DNA of 64,000 bases from Clarkia xantiana subsp. parviflora (Eukaryota; Streptophyta; Magnoliopsida; Myrtales; Onagraceae), in NCBI GenBank assembly GCA_036873135.1, contig JAPTYO010000009.1, forward strand, positions 38,022,756 through 38,086,755. The letters run 5' to 3'. Both the position numbers and the translations under genes were made by a program. Under the pieces are notes generated by a model. It made no database searches, was not told where the DNA came from, and saw only the letters and a list, made by a program, of their open reading frames with translations. Below are positions 55,885 through 64,000 of this stretch, in pieces (within the stretch, counting starts at the first letter, position 1; each line of letters starts with the position of its first letter).

Positions 55885-56935
55885 TTGATGTATGCAATCC
55901 ATCTTTTTCGACACGTACGTATGTACATGGAAACACTTAGAAAATATTTTCTCCTTGTCGACATGCATCCTTGTCGACATGTATGTATGTACATGGAAAC
56001 ACTTAGAAAATATTTTCTCCTTGTCGACATGCATCCTTGTCGACATGCATCCTTGTCGACATGTATGTACGTACATGGAAATACTTAGAAAATATTTTCT
56101 CCATGTCGACATGCATCCTTGTCTCCATGTATGTATGTACATGAAACACTTAGAAAATATTTTCTCCTTGTCGACATGTATGTACGTACATGGAAACACT
56201 TTTAGAAAATATTTTATCCTTGTCGACATGTATGTACGTACATGGAAATACTTAGGAATATTTTCTCCTTGTCGACATGCATCATTGTCGACATGTATGT
56301 ATGTACATGGAAACACTTAGAAAATATTTTCTCCTTGTCGACATGCATCCTTGTCGACATGTATGTATGTACATGGAAACACTTAGAAAATATTTTCTCA
56401 TTGTCGACATGCATCCTTGTCGACATGTATGTACGTACATGGAAATACTTAGAAAATATTTTCTCCTTGTCGACATGCATCCTTGTCGACATGTATGTAT
56501 GTACATGAAACACTTGGAAAATATTTTCTCCTTGTCGACATGCATCTTTGTCGACATGTATGTACGTACATGGAAATACTTAGAAAATATTTTCTCCTTG
56601 TCGACATGCATCCTTTTCGACATGTATGTATGTACATGGAAACACTTAGAAAATGTTTTCTCCTTGTCGACATGCATCCTTGTCGACATGTATGTACGTA
56701 CATGGAAACCCTTAGAAAATATTTTCTCCTTGTCGACATGCATCCTTGTCGACATGTATGTACGTACATGGAAACACTTAGAAAATATTTTCTCCTTGTC
56801 GACATGCATCCTTGTCGACATGTATGTACGTACATGGAAATACTCAGAAAATATTCTTCACTTGTCGACATGCATCCTTGTCGACATGTAGGTACGTACA
56901 TGTATGTGCGCATTTGCCATCACACTTAGAATCTT
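55885..56935. repeat. 66-bp satellite array, about 15 units, rich in palindromes
   Basis: Each unit has GTCGACATGCATCCTTGTCG, ATGTATGTACGTACATGG and AAACACTTAGAAAATATTTT. Each holds two GTCGAC sites and the palindromes ATGTACGTACAT and AAAATATTTT. Some units lack the second GTCGAC segment and are shorter. Because 66 is a multiple of three, long frames stay open on both strands; these are not genes. The position inside G's 3' region fits a Tat hypervariable array. Confidence 0.9.
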
Positions 56936-58029
56936 TTCTCTATCTCTGGCTATGTACACTGTATCCATAAGCTTGATGTAAACACAGGTTGTATGCCAAC
57001 TCCTTGTTGTATGCTAACACTTGGTAATATGCTGACACATAGTAGTATGCTGACCGCTTGCAATATGCTAACTGTCGTCCTGAGCAAAACACTTAGAAAA
57101 TATTTTTCCCTTGTAATCATGTATGCTGCGAGTATGAGCTCGATGTCAACATGTAAGGTTGATGTGTTGAAGAAGTTTCCTCCCTTGCATGATGCTCGTT
57201 ACTTGATTAATTGATGTCAGTACACATATACGTCCTTCTGAAGATTTGGTATGTTGATGATCTTTATGTCTTGTATCATGTTGTAATGTAGGTTGGATTT
57301 GATGGAAAAAACTCGTCTTTGCAGATAGCCGATGTGAACAGTAATTCGCTCGTTGGGAGGAATGTCCGTACAAGTGCCCCCGCTACTCTGGAGTCTTCGG
57401 ACATGGTTGCGGTAAAGGACTTGCGAGTAAAGCACGTCCTTGTATATTCTTTGAACTTGATAATTTTTTAAGTTGTTGTTTTCATGTTGCTGAACGCGTG
57501 GTTGCAGTTCCCGTCTTTAGCAAATTCTCAAAAGATCCGACGCAGGGGCGCGTTCCTCGAGCGATTCTTAGTTCTTTATGCCGAGTACGACCGTGCTAAC
57601 TCCTTCTTGTGATAAAGGGAATAGAGTTGAGGGTCGTGCGGTGGTACCTTCTGCCCCCCGGTCGAGGGACCGGCCCAAGGAGGAGCGTTCCTCCCATTGA
57701 GGTAAGCATTTGTTGACGGCTAATTTTGATGCACGTATTGCTGATTGTCGCGCTTATGTTGAAGAGCTATGTCGTGTTGAAGTTGAAGCGACCATTCTTG
57801 TCGTGTCCTTTGTGTGGATGACGACATTGCATTTGATGTTGACATTATGAACTCTTTGCCATAGATCCTTAGAGATGATGTTATCTCTTGGTTGGTGTCA
57901 GGTTGCCCGCTACCAGCATGTTGAACCCTTTGTGAATGGGTTGACGTTGTTTTGATAAGTCTTTGTTTATGCCTTTGCTTGCATGATATTTCGTCACTTG
58001 GACCTGTTTTCAATAATAATAAACATTAT
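56936..58029. other. G: further internal region, possible antisense-gene remnants
   Basis: Contains loose copies of the satellite motif (ACACTTAGAAAATATTTTTC near 57090) and, from about 57600 to 57800, a plus-strand stretch reading like the basic low-complexity and coiled-coil exons of the antisense genes (EGRAVVPSAPRSRDRPKEER, then DARIADCRAYVEEL). Stops and lack of other exons make this a weak call. No gag was found. Confidence 0.3.
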
Positions 58030-58287
58030 AGGATAGGATATTATGATTGCACACTTACACACTATGTTTGAACATCACTAACACAATACTTGTTGTGCTG
58101 TGTTTGAACAATGCTTGTGCATGTCTACACAATGCTTGTGCCTTAGTAGTGTTTACTCCTTTCCTATGTACATAGCTAACTTAGTATATATAGTTAGTTA
58201 GCTCACATTGTACAAACTGATTTGGAGTTGTGAATACTATGAATCATTTCCTACTCTAAATCCTCTCAAGAACGCAAGTAGCTTATA
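58030..58287 (+). repeat. Copia 5' LTR of element J (borders approximate)
   Basis: Sequence upstream of a copia PBS, with TATATATAG near 58183 as TATA candidate and a transcribed-looking leader (CCTACTCTAAATCCTCTC). The exact ends were not resolved. Confidence 0.5.
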
Positions 58288-58300
58288 TGGTATCAGAGCC
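58288..58300 (+). other. Copia primer-binding site of element J
   Basis: TGGTATCAGAGCC, Met-tRNA type, about 555 bp before the gag start. Confidence 0.85.
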
Positions 58301-58855
58301 ACGGCGAAGCTTACTTGACGGCCAAGATTGCTATGGATCTTGGATTTGCAGCTTTGGATCTTCATTCTGAGCTTTGACTTCGCATCTATTCTTGATTAAG
58401 ACTTCTTGTAAGTGTTCTTGGATTGAGATCTGTTCGTTTTTTAGCTAAAGTGGATCAGATTACTCAGCCGTTCTGTTCTTGCTGGCTCGTTTCTTCGATC
58501 GCAAGCTAACATCGATTATGCGTTGAATCTGGTTTCTACTACATTACGATTGAGATTTACTTCAAATTCAATCAGTTGTGATACTTTCTGTGGTGATGCG
58601 ACATTGTTTGCTGTTACGAATCGTTGCGTAGCTGCATTCTAAGTTCTAAGCTCATTTTTGCCTGCGATTCTGGATTTCTTTGTGTTGCTTCCTTTTCGCG
58701 TGAGTCTGGTTGCGAATATGGATTAGATATTGCTACATTGATCTGATTCAGTCATTGGATAGCTGATTCTATCATTGGATAGCTAATTCAATCGAGTTTT
58801 GGCTGTGGATTCAAGGTTTTAGTACACTGCCTTTGTTGTGACTTTCTCTGATATT
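58301..58855. other. Leader of copia element J
   Basis: Between PBS and gag start; no ORF, with a partial duplication of TTGGATAGCTGATTC / TTGGATAGCTAATTC near 58754-58790. Confidence 0.45.
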
Positions 58856-59974
58856 ATGGCTGAAAACACCATTGAGGATCCATTGTATCTTCATCCTTCG
58901 GACACCACTGGCTTGATGTTAATTCCTTTTCAACTTCATGGCTCAACTAACTACCATGCTTGGAGTACTGCCATGATGGAAGGTCTCTTGGTCAAAAAAC
59001 AAACTTGGCTTCATTGATGGAACCTTTGCTAGAATGGATGTTCCTATGGGACAAAGGCTTAGGTGGGACAGGGCAAACGCAATTGTGAAGGCTTGGCTAA
59101 GGAACACAGTTGCTAAGGAGCTTGTGAATGGCTTGGTTTACAACTCCACTGCTCAATCTATTTGGAGTGATCTCAAGGACATGTTTGATAAGGTTGATGG
59201 AACTCAAATCTTCCAATTGACTAGGGAGATTTATCAAACATCTCAAGGTGTTATGTCCATCACTGAGTATTTTGCTAAAATGAAGCAATTATGGGATGCT
59301 CTAAATTTCATTGATGATATGTTTTTGGAGTGCCCAACTGACTTGAAGATTGTTAATGACCACAAGGAGAAGCAAAAGCTGATTGCATTTCTATTGGGAC
59401 TTAATGACACCTTTGCACATGTGAGGAGTAGTCTTTTGATGAGGCAGCCTCTTCCTTCTCTAAGTGTGGCATTTTCAGTGCTTGTGCAAGAAAAAAGTCA
59501 GAGGGCAATTGCTGAATCCATTGGTGATGTTGGTGAATCCACTGCTTTGTACTCCATGAGGAATCCTGCCTACAATTCTAGGAATGGCAATTCTGGCTCT
59601 AGGTTTGATTCAGGCAGGAACATCTTCTCAAGTCAAGGTGGTGGGAATGATAGGTCATCCAAGGCTGAGAAAGCTACTTGGAAGTGCACTTTTTGTGGCA
59701 AGATGGGACACAAAGAGGATACTTGCTTCAAGAATTTTGGTTATCCTCCAAATTTCAAGAGAAGGATCACCTCAGCCAATGCTAGTCTTAATGAAGGCCC
59801 TTCCAATTTGGTGGAGCACACTGTGGCAGGTGACTAGAGGATCTTTCATGGGACTCTTGATAAGAGAGTGCTTCACACTGGTGTTGAGAAGAGGGTCAAG
59901 CATGTAGCTGCACAAAATGATTTTTATCCCCTTGTATGTGAGGGTGATGATAACTCACATGTGAACATGGCAGG
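58856..59974 (+). pseudogene. Copia gag of element J, frameshifted, stopped and cut by element F
   Basis: ATG at 58856 (MAENTIEDPLYLHPSDTTGL), then the copia gag pattern FQLHGSTNYHAWSTAMMEGL. A run of six A at about 58993-58998 adds one base, so the frame shifts from +2 to the one continuing FARMDVPMGQRLRWDRANAI, DMFDKVDGTQIFQLTREIY and ITEYFAKMKQLWDAL. A zinc knuckle follows (CTFCGKMGHKEDTC, C-x2-C-x4-H-x4-C). TAG at 59835-59837 ends the frame, but it reads on open (DFYPLVCEGDD) until element F begins at 59975. No protease, integrase or RT is present in view; they may lie beyond F. Confidence 0.85.
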
Positions 59975-60672
59975 TGATGGGTCCGACTATAGCCGTCAGG
60001 CCCTTTAACGGCGAGGAAACGGCAAACAGTCCCACCAGGCCCCAAAGTGAAGGTCAAGATGACCTAGGAGAAGGGTCCCGACGAAGGGAGTCCCGACAGA
60101 GCAAGGTCCCGACAGAGTCGGTCCCGACAGCTGAGCTAGAAGCTCCCGATGAGAAGCCTTTAAGTAGGCCCCGATGATGAATCCCTGAGAATGATTGGCC
60201 CTGTCACGATGACGAGGGGCCCCGAGCGGTGACACAACAAGATAACTCTGGAGTCCCCGACTGGAGTCGGGACTCGTTATCAGAGGATAAAGCCAAGATA
60301 TGCGGGGCGTGGCCGAGATACGCGGAACGTGGTTAAGATACACGGAGCGTGGCCGAGATACGCGAGGCATGGCTAAGATACGCGAGATCACGTACGAGAT
60401 ATGCGGGATACGGGCTAACCACCCCTAACGGTTCGCCTGGTACCTGAGGCATCTCTTTGCCTATAAAAGGGCAGGAGATCACCTCAGAAAGACTTAAGTT
60501 GAGTTGAATACACTCTGAGTTTATTACTTGCCAGTCATACGAGATACTCATTTAAGCATCGGAGAGGGATTCTGGGTCACCGCCCGGTCTATCCCCTCTT
60601 GCAGGATTGCGTCGAGCAAAGGAGCTAGGATTGCCGTCAAAGTCCGTACCGGAGTTCCACCGTGATCCAACA
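59975..60672 (+). repeat. 5' LTR of element F (698 bp)
   Basis: TGATGGGTCCGAC...GTGATCCAACA. Near-tandem GAGATACGCGGAACGTGG-like units of about 21 bp at 60295-60410. TATA box TATAAAAG at 60472-60479. The last 110 bp are nearly identical to E. Confidence 0.9.
60472..60479 (+). promoter_or_regulatory. TATA box of F's LTR
   Basis: TGCCTATAAAAGGGC, in the position of E's TATA box. Confidence 0.7.
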
Positions 60673-60673
60673 T

Positions 60674-60691
60674 TGGCGCCGTCTGTGGGAA
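60674..60691 (+). other. Primer-binding site of element F
   Basis: TGGCGCCGTCTGTGGGAA, identical to E. Confidence 0.85.
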
Positions 60692-60708
60692 TCAAACAAA
60701 AAGCTGAT

Positions 60709-63700
60709 ATGCCTTCTACTCGATCAATGGCGGCTGGCAAGAACAGAAGACAGGGACAATCCGGTGGTTCCCGTCACCCCACTGCAACGAATCTGAATTC
60801 AGTACCGGAACAAGAGGAAAACCAGAACCATCCCCCGGCTGAGCTCTCCCAGACAGGAGGGCACAATGGGTCGCATCCCGAAGATGTTGCCCCTCAGCAC
60901 CAGGACAATAGGGGGCAGGAGGCTCCCCCAGCTGCAGATTTGACGAGGGCCGTGGCAGAGGCCATGCCCATGTTTCTGGCGGCTGTAGAGGCTCTCTTGG
61001 ATCGAAGAGAGGCTGCGAGGAGGCAGGAGGAGATGCCCCCGTTGGAGGAAGCGACCCCGCCAACAGAAGGTCGGAACGCACAGGAAGCCCCGCCCCAAGG
61101 CCAAAACAGAGGTAGGGCGACCGGTCAGCCGGAGAGGTTCGTGGTTGATGGGCCAGGACCAGTACAGCACAGGACCATTCCCCTGAATGGTCCCATCACT
61201 CCCGACCAGGTGGTAAAGATCGTGAACATCTGTATGGGAGAACAGAAGCCGCTGGTGTCGGAGCTGAGGGATCGATCCACTCATCCCTTCGTCCCCCGAC
61301 TCATTGACACCCTAGCCCCGCCTGGGCTAGGCATCCCCACGATAAAGGAGTATGATGGCGAAGGAGATCCAGTTCGCCATGTCCAGAAGCACCTCATGGC
61401 GTGTCTGGGAAGAGCCCCAAGTGAAGACATATTGTGTACATTGTTTCCGAACACACTAGGAGAAAGGGTCCCTGACTTGGTTCTTTAGTCTGCCCCCAGG
61501 CTGCATCACTTGCTGGGCAGACATGCACGATCGATTCATTCAGCAGTACCAGGGTTGGAGGCGTTTATTGAAGAGCGTGAGGTCCCTGACCCAGGTGGTG
61601 CAGAGGCCCGACGAATCGCTGGCTCATTATTACCAGCGGTACATAGCCAGCGTAGCAGAGATAGACGAAGAAATCTTGGAGGGCGAAACCATCCGCACCT
61701 TCATTCGGAACCTGACAGTCCCCTATGGCTCCGACTTGATGCACAGCGTGGCTGAGAAGGCTGTGTGGAATATGGAGGCACTGCAGAAGAGGGTGAAGCG
61801 GCAGATCGATGTCCAGGAGTCAAAGATAGCCGCGGGAGAACTGGAGCCCCCAAAGTCGAACAAAGGGAAACAGTCAAGTAAACCCTTCGACGATCGTAAG
61901 TCAAAAGGTAAACCCGACAGTGGCAAGAATCGAGGACGTCCGGATCGGAGGGACGACAGACGTTCTTCAAGAAAGGATAAGCGGGAGGATTTTGACATTC
62001 CTCTCAACTGCTCCATGGCGGAAGTGCTGACAGTCATGGAACGACAAGGTATCTCCAGGTACCCCCCCGAAGAAAGATGGAGAATTCCTGGGGTCCCGCA
62101 CAGATCGCTATTGTCGATTTCACCGCGCAAATGGCCACGACACCAATCACTGCCGGGAACTGAAGAAGGAGATTGAAAAGCTAATCCAGAAGGGAAAGCT
62201 CAAGGAATTCGTCGGGGACAAACGATGTCGGTCCCGCTCTCGGTCCCGATCGCGGTCCCGTTCCCGATCCCGCGATCGGTCCCCGAAAAAGAAGAGAACT
62301 GATCCAGAGTCATCCGGTGCTCGCAAGGAGAGACGAGTCATCAACGTGATTCATGGAGGATTTGCTGCTGGAGGTGATCCCTCATCCGCCCGAGAGGTCT
62401 ACGCCTCTAGGATCCCTACGGCGGTGGTACTGGGTAAGAGGTCCCGATCTTGGACCTTGAAAGAAGAGATGGTAATCTCCTTCTCATTGGAAGACCTCAT
62501 AGGCGTAGAGACTCCGCACAACGATGCCTTAGTGGTAACTTTGGATGTAGACCGGTTCGAGATGAAGAGAATTATAATCGACGGAGGGAGCTCCTCCGAC
62601 ATTCTGTTCATGGACGCACTGGAGGCTATGGGGAAAACAAAGAAATATCTGAAGGAGGCAAACTTCCCGATGGTCGGGTTCTCTGGCTCAACCTCCTACC
62701 AGCTAGGAGTAATCACCTTACCAGTGGAGTTTGGTAGCGGGTGGAAATCAGAAAGGAGGAACGTGGAGTTTGTCGTGGTCGAATCCGCGGGGACTTACAA
62801 CGCAATTATCGGGAGAACCACCATTAATCCTCTGATGGCGGTTGCCTCGACTGTGCACTAGAAGATGAAGTTCCCGACCGACCACGGAGTCGGAGAAGTC
62901 AAGGGCGACCAGGTGGCTTCCCGAAAATGCTATGTTAATGCCACCCGGAGGAGGAGGCGAGAGGCCATGACTGTCCTCCAGACAGACACAGATCCCAGAG
63001 AGGAGTTTGGGCGTCCCGCCCCCGTAGAAGATCTGAAAGAAGTCGAGATCGATGGACCCCAGAGGAAGGTGAAAATCGGGTCTGCTCTAACTGAAGAGAT
63101 AGCCCAAAAATTGGTGGAGTTGTTGAAGGAGTTCAAGGAGCTGTTTGCCTGGTCCCCCAGCGATATGCCAGGAATCAGCCCCGATGTGATCGTGCACGAG
63201 CTGAAGATAGACCCCGCGATCAAGCCTATCACACAGAAAAGGCGTCCGATGGGCACGGATAAAAAGATCGCGATCCAGCAGGAAGTGGGTAGGTTGCTCG
63301 ACGCTGGGTTCATTAAGGAGCTCCGATTCCAGACTTGGGTGGCCAACCCAGTGCTGGTAAAGAAGACCAACGGGAAATGGCGAATGTGCGTGGACTTCCG
63401 CGACTTAAACAAGGCTTGCCCAAAGGATTTCTATCCACTCCCGAGGATTGACCAGTTGGTGGATGCCACATCGGGACATGAGCTGCTAAGTTTCATGGAT
63501 GCGTATTCAGGCTACAACCAGATCAAGATGGCCAAGGAAGACGCCCCCCACACAACATTCTACGCGGACAGTGACATCTATCACTACGATGTCATGCCTT
63601 TCGGGTTGATCAATGCCGGGGCAACCTACCAGCGGATGGTGAACAAGCTGTTTGGAGATATGCTTTGGCTTTAACATTCAAGGCCACAAATAACGAAGCG

Positions 63701-64000
63701 GAGTACGAAGCTCTTATCACGGGCCTAAAAATCGCTAAAGGCACTGGAATCGATCACTTGAGAGTGAAGTGCGACGCGGCGTTAATCGTGAACCAGGTTC
63801 AAGGGCAGTACGAAGCAAGGAATCCGATAATGAAAAAGTATCTGCGGGAGGTACAAGCCCTGAAAGAGAGCTACAAAAGCTTCGATATCGAGGCTATTCC
63901 GAGGGAGGAGAACGTAGAGGCAGATGCCTTGAGCAAATTTGCCCTGGGGGCACCCTTGGAAGAAAATCGGAAGGTGCACTTCCTGGAGAAGGTGATCCTA
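60709..64000 (+). pseudogene. Element F gag-pol, disrupted
   Basis: Start chosen at ATG 60709 (MPSTRSMAAGKNRRQ), since the longer frame would begin inside the LTR. Gag runs to a frameshift at about 61470 (in E: EKAMTWFYSLP), continues in another frame to a C-run near 62070, then resumes with YCRFHRANGHDTNHC, an RS-repeat, the protease motif IIDGGSSSDIL and a TAG at 62859-62861 (E has CAG, HQKLKF). RT follows as far as NAGATYQRMVNKLFGDM at about 63660. There the sequence jumps to the second RNase H (FKATNNEAEYEAL), losing YVDD, the first RNase H and the TDGS motif. It runs on to the window edge. Confidence 0.92.

Larger units (their letters stand above)
59975..64000 (+). mobile_element. Element F: decayed relative of E, cut by the window edge
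   Basis: 5' LTR, PBS and gag-pol as in E but with two frameshifts, a stop and an internal deletion of about 1.0 kb. It is inserted into copia element J. The 3' LTR and target duplication are outside the window; the 5 bp before it are gcagg. Confidence 0.92.

Noticed and set aside
55892..56929. Long repeat-protein ORFs (22-aa repeats) on both strands
   Set aside because: They arise from a 66-bp satellite whose unit is a multiple of three; several frames on both strands are open at once and none has gene context.
60607..60708. Upstream start of F's gag ORF
   Set aside because: These codons lie in the LTR and across the PBS; the ATG at 60709, after the PBS, matches the start position in E.
58301..64000. 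tRNA genes
   Set aside because: Only tRNA-complementary primer sites of retroelements were seen; no cloverleaf was recognised anywhere in the window.

Overview
The window is nuclear DNA of a flowering plant. It holds a spliced plant-type WNK protein kinase gene, copia elements primed at a Met-tRNA-type site, and Ty3/gypsy elements of the Tat lineage, recognised by a second RNase H after the reverse transcriptase and by antisense ORFs. I see no trace of a bacterial, organellar or viral genome. The species cannot be fixed from the sequence. Most of the window is transposable element; the WNK gene is the only clear host gene. All comparisons and counts were made by eye.

Layout, with element letters used below. 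(1) 1-26985 is a nested stack. A copia LTR remnant (H, 26711-26985) was hit by D, an Ogre-like element on the minus strand (5' UTR, PBS and a 1.5 kb LTR, 14230-26710). D was then hit twice: by B, a Tat element on the plus strand of which only the 3' part and 3' LTR are in view (1-1962 plus 12477-14229), and by C (16168-26701, plus, TSD tttac). B was in turn hit by A (1963-12471, minus, TSD gcggg). A and C belong to one family that has gag, a protease and a second gag-like segment but no reverse transcriptase, RNase H or integrase. (2) 26986-32490 carries the WNK gene in seven exons (28331-31585) and its flanks. (3) 32491-43456 is E, a complete, apparently intact and recent Tat element (LTRs differ at about 3 of 658 positions, TSD gttga). 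(4) 43472-50952 holds two MITE-like elements, a decayed FAR1/Mutator-like transposase gene with an acidic repeat tail, and AT-rich DNA. (5) 50.9-59.97 kb is a mosaic of copia LTRs, a minus-strand Tat-like 3' region (G) with a 66-bp palindrome-rich satellite, and a copia gag remnant (J). (6) 59975-64000 is F, a decayed relative of E cut by the window edge.

How the parts relate. E encodes every enzyme a Tat element needs. A and C share with E the LTR start TGATGG, the LTR end AACA and a PBS starting TGGCGCC, so they may be mobilised by an E-like partner (inference). A, B, C and E each carry, between gag/pol and the 3' LTR, a gene on the opposite strand: a globular N-terminal region of the putative gypsy-type transposon family (PF04195, by recognition) followed by low-complexity and coiled-coil exons. 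In E and B this antisense gene starts with the same short exon (ATGTCTG then GTAAG) and has a TATA-like box 140-150 bp upstream, which suggests its own promoter. The 3' regions also hold element-specific tandem arrays, as known for Tat elements.
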